A stretch of DNA of 64,000 bases from JAVVEG01 sp032251455 (GTDB lineage Bacteria > Pseudomonadota > Gammaproteobacteria > Pseudomonadales > Pseudohongiellaceae), in contig JAVVEG010000002.1 of the NCBI GenBank assembly GCA_032251455.1, forward strand, positions 124,001 through 188,000, read 5' to 3'. Below the pieces are notes generated by a model, which saw only the letters and a program-made list of their open reading frames with translations, had not been told where the DNA came from and searched no databases. The translations under genes and the position numbers were made by a program. Position 1 is the stretch's first letter. Each line of letters opens with the position of its first letter. Shown here piece after piece: positions 52,822 through 60,270 of the stretch.

Positions 52822-53154
52822 ATGAAACTTGCCGATAACAATACCAGTCTGGGAAACCCTCAACAGGAACGCGAAACTGGAGCGAGAATGAGCTTGCCGA
52901 CAATCGGGACAGAAGCAAAAACCTCTTCTACCATCAGCTCAGGCTCCATTTTTAGAGCCAGTACCGCGTCCGAACTTCAGGATCTGGATATTTGGCGAAT
53001 TGTTGCCTGTTTGCCCCATGCTGGTTTTGCTGACATCAAGCAAAAAATTCTGGGTTTGTCGCGGGATCACAGTTTTGCCATGAACTACTGGGTGAAAGTG
53101 TGCAAGCTGCGTGCAATGAAAGGATTGCCCATGCCCTGGGAAACAATTCATTGA
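52822..53154 (+). CDS. Unrecognised 110-residue protein, possibly SOS-controlled
   Basis: Not recognised. Soluble; residues 1-50 are polar and Ser/Thr-rich, probably disordered. The C-terminal half (E-L-Q-D-L-D-I-W-R-I-V-A-C-L-P-H-A-G-F) looks helical and folded, with a second part ending P-W-E-T-I-H. GGAG 7 nt before the ATG and a strong promoter with a LexA-like box make it a credible gene. An internal ATG at 52888 is an alternative start. It stands alone between the mobile element and the DUF4105 gene. Confidence 0.65.
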   Translation: MKLADNNTSLGNPQQERETGARMSLPTIGTEAKTSSTISSGSIFRASTASELQDLDIWRIVACLPHAGFADIKQKILGLSRDHSFAMNYWVKVCKLRAMKGLPMPWETIH

Positions 53155-53170
53155 GCATCAGTTTGTTTGC

Positions 53171-53198
53171 TTGATCGGATTTGTTTCTTTGATATGAT
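53171..53198 (+). promoter_or_regulatory. Likely promoter of the DUF4105 gene
   Basis: TTGATC (53171-53176) and TATGAT (53193-53198) are 16 nt apart, about 48 nt before the TTG start. Confidence 0.5.
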
Positions 53199-53245
53199 GG
53201 CGGCATTCCGTGGCGACAGCACCTTAAAAAGAAGTCTGCAAATCA

Positions 53246-54622
53246 TTGATTCCAATAACTATAAATTTTAGTTTCAGGCGGTTGCTGGCGGCTGCTGCGT
53301 TTGCACTGGGCTATCTTGCCGCAACTGCGACTGCCTTTGCTGCCACAGTTGACGAGTTGCCCTTGATTGACGAGCCTGAATCGATTCAGTTACCCGGTGA
53401 CTGGGACCATCTGGATTTCTACCTGATAACCGTCGATGTCGGTGATCAGGTCTGGAACAATTTCGGGCATACTGCCTTGCGGGTAATCGATCGTAATACG
53501 GATTCGGACATGCTCTTCAATTGGGGGCTGTTCGATACCAGCGCGGGCCTTGTCCCCTTCGTGCTCAATTTCATGCGCGGCATCATGGATTACCAGCTTG
53601 GTGTTTTTCCGCCTGAATGGGAGCTTGCCCGTTATCAACAGGAACAGCGGACAGTCTGGCAGGACAGAATCAACCTCAGCCGATCCCAGAAAGAAACACT
53701 CTACCGGCGTCTGGCCTGGAATTTGCGCGATGAGAACATCGTGTATTCCTATGATTATTTTGATGACAACTGTACTACACGTGTGCGGGATTATCTCGAT
53801 GAAGCGCTGCAGGGACAGATTGAAAGAAAGCACAGAGCCCTGACCCAGGTAAGCTATCGGGAAGAGGTGCGCTCTCACTATGCCAGCATTCCCCTGATTT
53901 CTGTGTCGCTTGATATCCTGATGAATCAGGGCATTGATCAGAGACTGAATCAATGGCAACAGATGTTTCTGCCACTTGAGTTACGGCGTCACTTGCTCAC
54001 TATGCCCTCGGCTGTTTTTGAAAATGGGCAGCGTCTTCCCCTGTTGAGTGATTCCGAACGTCTCACCGAGTTTCCTTCACCCCAGGGATTCCTGGATGGC
54101 TACTATTTTGTTGCTGTGCTATACCTGCCGTTGTTATTGCTGTTGCTCAGTATCGGCAAGCAACCCCTGACTTCCTTGAGCAGTCAGCCCGGGTTTACGC
54201 TGCGCGCACCGGCCTTGAACTATCGATTATTGGGACTGGTTGGATGTTTGTTGGCACTGGCTTCGGGAATCTATGGCTTGATCATGCTGCTGGCCTGGCT
54301 GTTTTCTGCTCATGCGGATCTGCATGCCAATATCAATCTGCTGTTGTTCTGGCCTACCGATTTGCTGGGGCTGGCGATCAGCCTGCGCTGGTTGTTGCGG
54401 GGACAAGCGGCCAGGATCAGCATGGGTCTGAATCAATGGGCAAGCATTTACCTGGGCCTGCGAATAATGTCCATCCTGATCTATCTTCTGTTGGGGGTCA
54501 GTGGCCTGCTGGCACAGAATACGGGGGCGGTCATGCTCTACTGTGCGCCACTGATGCTCCTGTATACCACCATTGCCTGGATGACCGGGCTGAAACCGGT
54601 CCGAACGTTCCGTTTTTCCTGA
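53246..54622 (+). CDS. DUF4105 (Lnb N-terminal periplasmic) membrane protein
   Basis: 458 residues from a TTG at 53246; there is no in-frame ATG before the signal sequence, and an AAGAAG site lies upstream. Signal peptide about 1-31 (cut near A-F-A-A), then a periplasmic DUF4105 domain with F-G-H-T-A-L-R and D-D-N-C-T-T-R-V-R-D, resembling the His and Cys regions of Lnb, followed by about five C-terminal helices. Lnb in Gram-positives is a lipoprotein intramolecular transacylase; whether this protein does similar chemistry is unknown. Confidence 0.82.
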   Translation: MIPITINFSFRRLLAAAAFALGYLAATATAFAATVDELPLIDEPESIQLPGDWDHLDFYLITVDVGDQVWNNFGHTALRVIDRNTDSDMLFNWGLFDTSAGLVPFVLNFMRGIMDYQLGVFPPEWELARYQQEQRTVWQDRINLSRSQKETLYRRLAWNLRDENIVYSYDYFDDNCTTRVRDYLDEALQGQIERKHRALTQVSYREEVRSHYASIPLISVSLDILMNQGIDQRLNQWQQMFLPLELRRHLLTMPSAVFENGQRLPLLSDSERLTEFPSPQGFLDGYYFVAVLYLPLLLLLLSIGKQPLTSLSSQPGFTLRAPALNYRLLGLVGCLLALASGIYGLIMLLAWLFSAHADLHANINLLLFWPTDLLGLAISLRWLLRGQAARISMGLNQWASIYLGLRIMSILIYLLLGVSGLLAQNTGAVMLYCAPLMLLYTTIAWMTGLKPVRTFRFS

Positions 54623-54640
54623 TTATTTTTGCGAGGTTTT

Positions 54641-55627
54641 ATGCAATCTGATTTTTTGCGCTATAAAAGCAGTGACGCAGCCTGCGCGCCAGAAATTGAT
54701 CGCATTGCCGGCAAGGTTGCTGATCTGGCCTCCAGACAGAAACCCCTGGAACAATGTACGCCGGAAGAGGCCCGAGAATTGCGGGAGAGTCGGGGTAATC
54801 CGTTTGCGCCTGATGCGGTCGCTTTGAAAGGTATTGATGATGTCTATATTCCGTTGCCATCTGGTCCAATGCTGGCCAGAATCTACCGCCCCTTGACTGA
54901 GGCTGAATCCTACCAACCCGCCCTGGTTTATTTTCATGGGGGTGGCTTCGTACTGGGCAGTGTTGCCGGGCATGACACGCTCACCCGTCTACTCGCCCGC
55001 AATTCTGGCTGCACGGTAATCTCCGTCGAATACAGGCTTGCTCCCGAATGCAAATCCGGGGACACCATAGCAGAGGCTTTTGAAGCTTTTTGCTGGTTGC
55101 GGGCTCATGCAACCGGTTTGGGGCTTGATGCCCGCCGCTTTGCCATTGGCGGGGACAGCGCCGGGGGTAATCTGGCGATCTCGGTCATATTGACCTGTCT
55201 GCGGCAGGAGCAGCCCTTACCGTGCTATCAGTTGCTGTTCTACCCGATCACGGATTGGCGCCTGCGGACAGCCTCCATCGATGAGTTTGCCACCGGGTTC
55301 TTCCTGACCAGGGCAGGAATGCATTGGTTCAGGGCTCATTATCTGGAAACGGAATCACTGGCAGAGGATCCCTTGCGTTCCCCTTTGCTGGCAGACGAAA
55401 TTGACAGCTTGCCGCCGGGTCTGGTTATCACGGCCGGGTTTGATCCCCTGCGTGATGAGGGCAAGGCCTATGCCGACAGCCTCCGGGCTGTGGGTATTGC
55501 TGTGGAGCATCTGTGTTATCAGGATGTCATTCATGCCTTCATCTCTTTTGCTGGCGGCATAGAGCAGGGCATGGATGCACTGCATGAAGCTGGCAGGCAT
55601 CTGCGTACCGCTCTGGCGCCGGTTTAA
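54641..55627 (+). CDS. Alpha/beta hydrolase of the hormone-sensitive-lipase family
   Basis: 328 residues. Oxyanion motif H-G-G-G, nucleophile G-D-S-A-G-G, an Asp in A-G-F-D-P-L-R-D and the final His in D-V-I-H-A-F. Likely a cytoplasmic carboxylesterase. The ATG at 54641 has GAGG 4 nt upstream; a TTG 12 nt earlier is less likely. Converges with uppP, overlapping by 4 nt. Confidence 0.93.
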   Translation: MQSDFLRYKSSDAACAPEIDRIAGKVADLASRQKPLEQCTPEEARELRESRGNPFAPDAVALKGIDDVYIPLPSGPMLARIYRPLTEAESYQPALVYFHGGGFVLGSVAGHDTLTRLLARNSGCTVISVEYRLAPECKSGDTIAEAFEAFCWLRAHATGLGLDARRFAIGGDSAGGNLAISVILTCLRQEQPLPCYQLLFYPITDWRLRTASIDEFATGFFLTRAGMHWFRAHYLETESLAEDPLRSPLLADEIDSLPPGLVITAGFDPLRDEGKAYADSLRAVGIAVEHLCYQDVIHAFISFAGGIEQGMDALHEAGRHLRTALAPV

Positions 55628-56424
55628 AGAAATAACGCCAGCAGGATCAGCCCCAGGATGAGCCGATAGATGACAAAGGGCAGCATGCCGATGCGTTGAA
55701 TAAAGGCCAGGAAAAAGTAAATGCACAGGTAGGCACTGAATCCGGCCAGGATCAAGCCAGCAAGCATTGCCGTCCAGTTGGTATCGATTCCCTGATTGCT
55801 TACTGTCATGCTTTCCAGCAGGCTGGCGGCAAGAATGGTCGGAATCGACAGCAAAAAGGAGAAGCGCGTTGCCGCCTCTCGACCAAGCCCCAGCATCAAG
55901 GCCGCAGTCATGGTGATGCCGGAGCGGGAAGTGCCGGGGAACAGGGCCAGTGCCTGGGCACAACCGATGAAAACAATTCCTTTCCAGCTTAATGTGTACT
56001 CGCTGCCTGTGCCCGGCTGGCCCCGGTCTGCCCAGGCCAGCAATAATCCGAAAAAAATCAGCCCGAATGCCATGAAAAGGGGAGAGCGCAAGTTTGTGGC
56101 AATAAAAGGCTCCAGGAAATAACCAGCTATCCCTACTGGAATGGTCCCCACTATGACTGCCCATGCCAGGCGTGATTCTGCCGTGTGAACCCCGCTGAAA
56201 GAAAATACCCAATCGCGGGTCATGTGTAAAACTTCCGCACGGAAGTACCACAGTACCGCGAGCAGAGTGCCGGCGTGCAGTGCCACATCAAAAGCCAAGC
56301 CCTGATCTTCCCACGTTGTCAGCAAGGGAATGAGTATCAGATGGGCTGAACTGGAAATGGGCAGAAACTCGGTCACTCCCTGAACCAAAGCCAGAATAGT
56401 AATGTGCAGCCAATCCATACTCAT
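55624..56424 (-). CDS. uppP: Undecaprenyl-diphosphatase (UppP/BacA)
   Basis: 266-residue membrane phosphatase that recycles undecaprenyl pyrophosphate. Catalytic motifs Q-G-V-T-E-F-L-P-I-S-S-S-A-H and P-G-T-S-R-S-G are intact. ATG 56424 (MSMDWLHI) or 56418 (MDWLHI) may be used; GTGGGA lies just upstream and slightly favours the second by spacing. Confidence 0.96.
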   Translation of the reverse strand: MSMDWLHITILALVQGVTEFLPISSSAHLILIPLLTTWEDQGLAFDVALHAGTLLAVLWYFRAEVLHMTRDWVFSFSGVHTAESRLAWAVIVGTIPVGIAGYFLEPFIATNLRSPLFMAFGLIFFGLLLAWADRGQPGTGSEYTLSWKGIVFIGCAQALALFPGTSRSGITMTAALMLGLGREAATRFSFLLSIPTILAASLLESMTVSNQGIDTNWTAMLAGLILAGFSAYLCIYFFLAFIQRIGMLPFVIYRLILGLILLALFL

Positions 56425-56568
56425 GTGTCCCACAACAAAGCAGGGCCCGATTATGACCTGTTGCGAATGTTTTGAACAAGTAAGTCCTGTTTGAGTAATG
56501 GACAAAACCGAAAATCCGTCCTAAATCTGATAAGGAGAAGGCTCAATGCTTGTCAGGGAGAGAATGCG

Positions 56569-56835
56569 ATGAAACAACAGGGAATCAGGCAGGAAAAATC
56601 ACTACACAGGCGGGTTACGCTCGATGGAAAATCAGTCACTCTGGAAGTCAGGCAGATTGATAGTGAATGCTGGACGCTCAGTATTCTGGGCAAGGGTGAT
56701 CAAGTCTCCGAATGGCTCACTTGTTTTGGGTCGGCCAGCGAAGCCATGACGGCAGGTCTGTTGGCGATTCGTCATGATGGCATCGAAGAGTATTTTGAGG
56801 ACCCTGCCTTCCAGCAGCCCGCACTGGATAACTAA
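56569..56835 (+). CDS. Unrecognised 88-residue protein
   Basis: Not recognised. Soluble, with an apparent beta-strand pattern (V-T-L-D-G-K-S-V-T-L-E-V-R-Q) then a helix with S-E-A-M-T-A-G-L-L-A-I. AGGGAGAG stands about 6 nt before the ATG at 56569, supporting translation. It lies alone between divergent uppP and the acyl-CoA dehydrogenase operon. Confidence 0.6.
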   Translation: MKQQGIRQEKSLHRRVTLDGKSVTLEVRQIDSECWTLSILGKGDQVSEWLTCFGSASEAMTAGLLAIRHDGIEEYFEDPAFQQPALDN

Positions 56836-57099
56836 AGAGTCTCTGCATAAGTCCACAGGGAGTGAGATTGAGTCCCTGGACAACAGGACTCATCTTCATT
56901 TCGAGCAATCGTTCGATATTCGATTTTCATCTATCTGAAAAAGTGTTAAAGTCTTTCAGCTTCAGGTGGCAGCGGTCTTTTTGCCCGGATATCCCGACCC
57001 GCTTTCCTTTGCCAAGCTTTGACTGCAATTTGAATTCCTGGGGTTCCCGGGTTTGGAATGGCAGTTTATCGAATTAACACATTATTCAGGAGATCCCCT
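56836..57099. other. Upstream region of the acyl-CoA dehydrogenase operon
   Basis: 264 nt. It contains GAGTCTCTGCATAAGTCCA at 56837-56855, resembling one end of the 264-bp element (about 15 of 19 positions), and the palindromic site described separately at 56901. The rest carries no supported gene. An ATG at 57058 in the dehydrogenase frame lacks a ribosome-binding site. Confidence 0.5.
56901..56918 (+). promoter_or_regulatory. TetR-type operator, second copy
   Basis: TCGAGCAATCGTTCGATA matches TCGAGCGATCGTTCTATA in the TetR promoter at 16 of 18 positions. The core TCGAGCAA/TCGTTCGA is an imperfect palindrome. GATATT (56915-56920) occupies the same place relative to the site as TATACT does at 32362, suggesting the same promoter/operator layout, although the -35 is weak. 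Confidence 0.55.
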
Positions 57100-58299
57100 G
57101 TGAATGCAGATTTCACTGCTGAAGAATTAGCCTTTCAAAAGGAAGTCAGAGACTTTCTTGAAGCTGAGTTCCCCAAGGATATCAAGCACAAGGTAGATAA
57201 TGGTATTCGTCTGGAAAAGGCCGACTTTATTCGTTGGCAGAAAATCCTTTACCAGAAAGGCTGGGCTGCACCCAATTGGCCCGAAGAGTATGGTGGTACC
57301 GGTTGGTCGCCAACCCAGAAGTATATTTTTGCGATGGAAATGGGTTTGATTGGCGCCATGGAACCCGTGCCCTTTGGCATGAAAATGGTTGCCCCCGTTG
57401 TGTATACCTACGGCACCGAAGAACAGAAGCAACGGTTTTTGCCAGATATTCTGGCCAGCAATGTCTGGTGGTGCCAGGGCTATTCAGAACCCAATGCCGG
57501 TTCGGATCTGGCTTCACTGAAGACCACGGCTGTTCGTGATGGGGATCATTACATCGTCAATGGTACCAAGACCTGGAATACACTCGGCCAGCACGCTGAC
57601 TGGATATTCTGTCTGGTTCGTACCGATAACACAGTCAAGAAACAGGAAGGCATCAGCTTCCTGCTGATTGATATGAAAACACCAGGCATTAAATTGTCGC
57701 CAATCTATCTGCTCGATGGGGAACCCGAAGTCAATGAGGTTCATTTCGAAGATGTACGTGTCCCGGTAGAGAATCTGGTTGGTGAGGAAAACAAAGGCTG
57801 GACCTATGCCAAGGTACTGTTGACGCACGAACGAACCAATATTGCCCAGGTACCCAATTCCAAACTGAAATTGCAGAAGTTGAAGGCGCTGGCTGCGAAG
57901 ACCCCTGATGGTTCAGGTGCTACCCTTCTGGAAGACCCTGTTTTTGCCTCCAAACTGGCCAATGTCGAAATTGATGTATTGGCACTGGAATATGCAGAGC
58001 TGCGCACACTGGCCGCAGTCAGTGTTGGCAAAGCACCAGGGCCGGAGTCTTCCATTCTGAAGATCGTTGGCACGGAGGCATCACAGTTTCTGGATGAACT
58101 GTACATGGAAGTGGCCGCTTACCATTCAGTGCCACATGTTCCAGAGCAGTATACAGAAGGTTTCGAGGGGGAAATGGTTGGAACAGGGCAGTCAGCTGCA
58201 ACCTCCAATACCTATTTCAACAACCGCAAGAAATCCATTTATGGCGGTACCAACGAAATTCAGAAGAACATTATTTCCAAGGCAGTGCTGGGGCTATAG
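57100..58299 (+). CDS. Acyl-CoA dehydrogenase family protein (first of a tandem pair)
   Basis: 399-residue flavoprotein. The GTG at 57100 is chosen because AGGAG lies 7 nt upstream. N-terminal helical domain, then the FAD/acyl segment W-C-Q-G-Y-S-E-P-N-A-G-S-D-L-A-S and the C-terminal I-Y-G-G-T-N-E-I-Q-K-N. The medium-chain catalytic Glu position (YEGT) is Gly here, as in a subgroup with the base elsewhere or a heteromeric partner. First gene of an operon with the 264-nt control region. Confidence 0.92.
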   Translation: MNADFTAEELAFQKEVRDFLEAEFPKDIKHKVDNGIRLEKADFIRWQKILYQKGWAAPNWPEEYGGTGWSPTQKYIFAMEMGLIGAMEPVPFGMKMVAPVVYTYGTEEQKQRFLPDILASNVWWCQGYSEPNAGSDLASLKTTAVRDGDHYIVNGTKTWNTLGQHADWIFCLVRTDNTVKKQEGISFLLIDMKTPGIKLSPIYLLDGEPEVNEVHFEDVRVPVENLVGEENKGWTYAKVLLTHERTNIAQVPNSKLKLQKLKALAAKTPDGSGATLLEDPVFASKLANVEIDVLALEYAELRTLAAVSVGKAPGPESSILKIVGTEASQFLDELYMEVAAYHSVPHVPEQYTEGFEGEMVGTGQSAATSNTYFNNRKKSIYGGTNEIQKNIISKAVLGL

Positions 58300-58328
58300 G
58301 CCGGGCTTGTCATTCAAGAGGGTTGATC

Positions 58329-59462
58329 GTGGATTTTTCTTACAGTGAAGAGCAGCAGATGCTGCAGGATAGTGTCCAGAAGTTCGTCCATAACCAGTAC
58401 GATTTCGAAACACGCAAGGAAATACTCAAGACCGAAAAAGGTTTCAGTGATGCCAACTGGCAGACATTTGCTGAACTGGGCTGGTTGACAGTGCCATTTG
58501 CTGAAGCAGATGGTGGGTTCGGTGGCTCGGCTGTTGATCTGATGGTAGTCATGGAGGAGTTTGGCCGAGGTCTGGTTGTGGAGCCTTTTGTGCCCACCAC
58601 CATTCTGGGCGGCGGCCTGGTGGCTGCACTGGGCAATGAAGAGCAAAAAGGCAGGCTGCTGCCACAGATCATGGAAGGCAAACTGCAACTGGCTTGCGCC
58701 TATGCCGAAAGCACCAGCCGTTATAATCTGGCTTCCGTCAGCACCCAGGCCAGCAAACAGGGTGCGGACTATGTGCTTGACGGAAGCAAAATCGTGGTTC
58801 TGAATGGTCCGGCCGCAGACAAGCTGCTGGTAGTGGCCAGAACCAGTGGGGAGATCACTGCTGCGGAAGGGATCAGTATTTTCCTGGTTGATGCGCAGGC
58901 TCAGGGCATCCACAAACGCAACTACAGAACTGTGGATGGTCATCAGGCAGCGGAAATCCGCTTCGACAAGGTCAGTCTGCCAGCAAGCAGTTTACTGGGT
59001 GAAGAAGGTAAAGCTCTGGCGGCACTGGAGCAGGTTGTCGATCGGGCCACTCTGGCGTTGTGTGCCGAGGCTGTGGGCGAACTGGAAATGCTGTTGCGCA
59101 AAACGGTTGAGTACAGCAAAACCCGCAAACAGTTCGGAACAGCTATCGGTACTTTTCAAGCTTTGCAGCATCGGATGGCAGATATGTTCATCGAATGTCA
59201 ATTGGCCAAATCCATTGTGATCATGGCGGCCATGAAGCTCGATAGTTCAGCCTCGGACCAGGAAAAGGCCAGGGCAGTCTCTGCGGCCAAGAGTCGGGTT
59301 GGCAGAGCCATGCGCAAGGTAGGGCAGGAGTCGGTGCAATTGCATGGTGGTATTGCGATAACTGACGAACTGGATGTGGGCCATTATTTCAAACGGGTAA
59401 CCACGATTGAACACCTGTTTGGCAATACTGATTTCCACACCCAGCGATTTGCCCGAAGCTGA
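58329..59462 (+). CDS. Acyl-CoA dehydrogenase family protein (second of the pair)
   Basis: 377 residues from a GTG at 58329 with AGAGGG upstream (a TTG at 58323 is less likely). Begins M-D-F-S-Y-S-E-E-Q-Q-M-L, typical of the family. The C-terminal Q-L-H-G-G-I-A-I-T-D-E replaces the usual catalytic segment. Tandem, unequal acyl-CoA dehydrogenases 29 nt apart can form alpha2beta2 enzymes, as in mycobacterial sterol degradation; that is inference here. Confidence 0.92.
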   Translation: MDFSYSEEQQMLQDSVQKFVHNQYDFETRKEILKTEKGFSDANWQTFAELGWLTVPFAEADGGFGGSAVDLMVVMEEFGRGLVVEPFVPTTILGGGLVAALGNEEQKGRLLPQIMEGKLQLACAYAESTSRYNLASVSTQASKQGADYVLDGSKIVVLNGPAADKLLVVARTSGEITAAEGISIFLVDAQAQGIHKRNYRTVDGHQAAEIRFDKVSLPASSLLGEEGKALAALEQVVDRATLALCAEAVGELEMLLRKTVEYSKTRKQFGTAIGTFQALQHRMADMFIECQLAKSIVIMAAMKLDSSASDQEKARAVSAAKSRVGRAMRKVGQESVQLHGGIAITDELDVGHYFKRVTTIEHLFGNTDFHTQRFARS

Positions 59463-59469
59463 CGGCAGC

Positions 59470-60180
59470 ATGAGTGAACTGGTATTGGTACGTCATGGTC
59501 AGGCTTCCTTTGGCGAAGAGTCCTATGACAAGCTCAGTGAAACTGGTTTGCGTCAGATGCAGGTGCTGGCGCAATACTGGCAGCAAACCGGTGAGCGTTT
59601 CGATGCAGTCTTCAGTGGGGAGCTTCGCCGCCAGATCGAAACAGCCAGCATCTTGCTGCCTATGGTCAGTGGCAGTCCCGATCGTCCGACAGTCCTCTCC
59701 GCCTTGAATGAATACAGTGGCAGCCCGCTGATTGATATTTATTTGCGGGACCATGCCGCCGAGGATGGATTCGCGCCGGAAGTGCGTTCCCGTTTGCATG
59801 AGAGAAAAGTTTTCCAGCAGGTATTCGAAGCAGCAACTGCCCGCTGGATCAATCACCAGTTACAACCGGGCCAGGAAGATATTGAATTCGAAACATGGCC
59901 TGATTTTCAGCACCGTGTCCATGACACCATCGCTGGCCTGATCAGGGAGTGTGGTAGTGGCCAACAGCTGCTGCTAAGCACTTCAGGCGGGGTTATCGCG
60001 CTGGCGGTACAGTATGTGCTGGGGCTCTCCGATGCCCAGGCCATGGCCATGAACTGGACCATCAACAACAGTTCAATCACCCGTATCCGCTTTGGAGGTG
60101 GTCGAATTTCTCTGGCTCTGTTCAATGGTCTGGCTCATCTGGAAAGACCGGAGTTCAAGGAACTGATAACATTCCGCTGA
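59470..60180 (+). CDS. Histidine phosphatase family protein
   Basis: 236 residues. Catalytic R-H-G-Q near the start (V-L-V-R-H-G-Q-A-S), a second His in S-T-S-G-G-V-I-A and Glu in R-Q-I-E-T-A. ATG 59470 starts 7 nt after the dehydrogenase stop. Its place between acyl-CoA dehydrogenases and an APH-like kinase suggests a phosphorylated acyl-CoA or related metabolite as substrate (inference). Confidence 0.9.
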   Translation: MSELVLVRHGQASFGEESYDKLSETGLRQMQVLAQYWQQTGERFDAVFSGELRRQIETASILLPMVSGSPDRPTVLSALNEYSGSPLIDIYLRDHAAEDGFAPEVRSRLHERKVFQQVFEAATARWINHQLQPGQEDIEFETWPDFQHRVHDTIAGLIRECGSGQQLLLSTSGGVIALAVQYVLGLSDAQAMAMNWTINNSSITRIRFGGGRISLALFNGLAHLERPEFKELITFR

Positions 60181-60183
60181 AGC

Positions 60184-60231
60184 ATGGAAAGGATCATGGA
60201 GGGAGTCATGGAGAGGATCATGGAAAACAGT
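60184..60231 (+). repeat. Short tandem repeat, about four 12-nt units
   Basis: Units ATGGAAAGGATC, ATGGAGGGAGTC, ATGGAGAGGATC and ATGGAAAACAGT follow each other directly after the histidine phosphatase stop. The repeat is in phase with codons and rich in GGAG-like motifs. Confidence 0.75.
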
Positions 60232-60270
60232 GTTCAGCAGGACACCTCCAGTAAAAAAGAGAGGCAGTGA
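60184..60270 (+). CDS. Possible 28-codon ORF built from 12-nt tandem repeats
   Basis: Reads M-E-R-I-M-E-G-V-M-E-R-I-M-E-N-S and so on, from four near-copies of a 12-nt unit starting ATGGA. Its TGA (60268-60270) overlaps the GTG start of the next gene (GTGA). It may be a translated leader that couples translation of the kinase, or merely repeat expansion of Shine-Dalgarno-like sequence. No homologue recognised. Confidence 0.35.
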   Translation: MERIMEGVMERIMENSVQQDTSSKKERQ

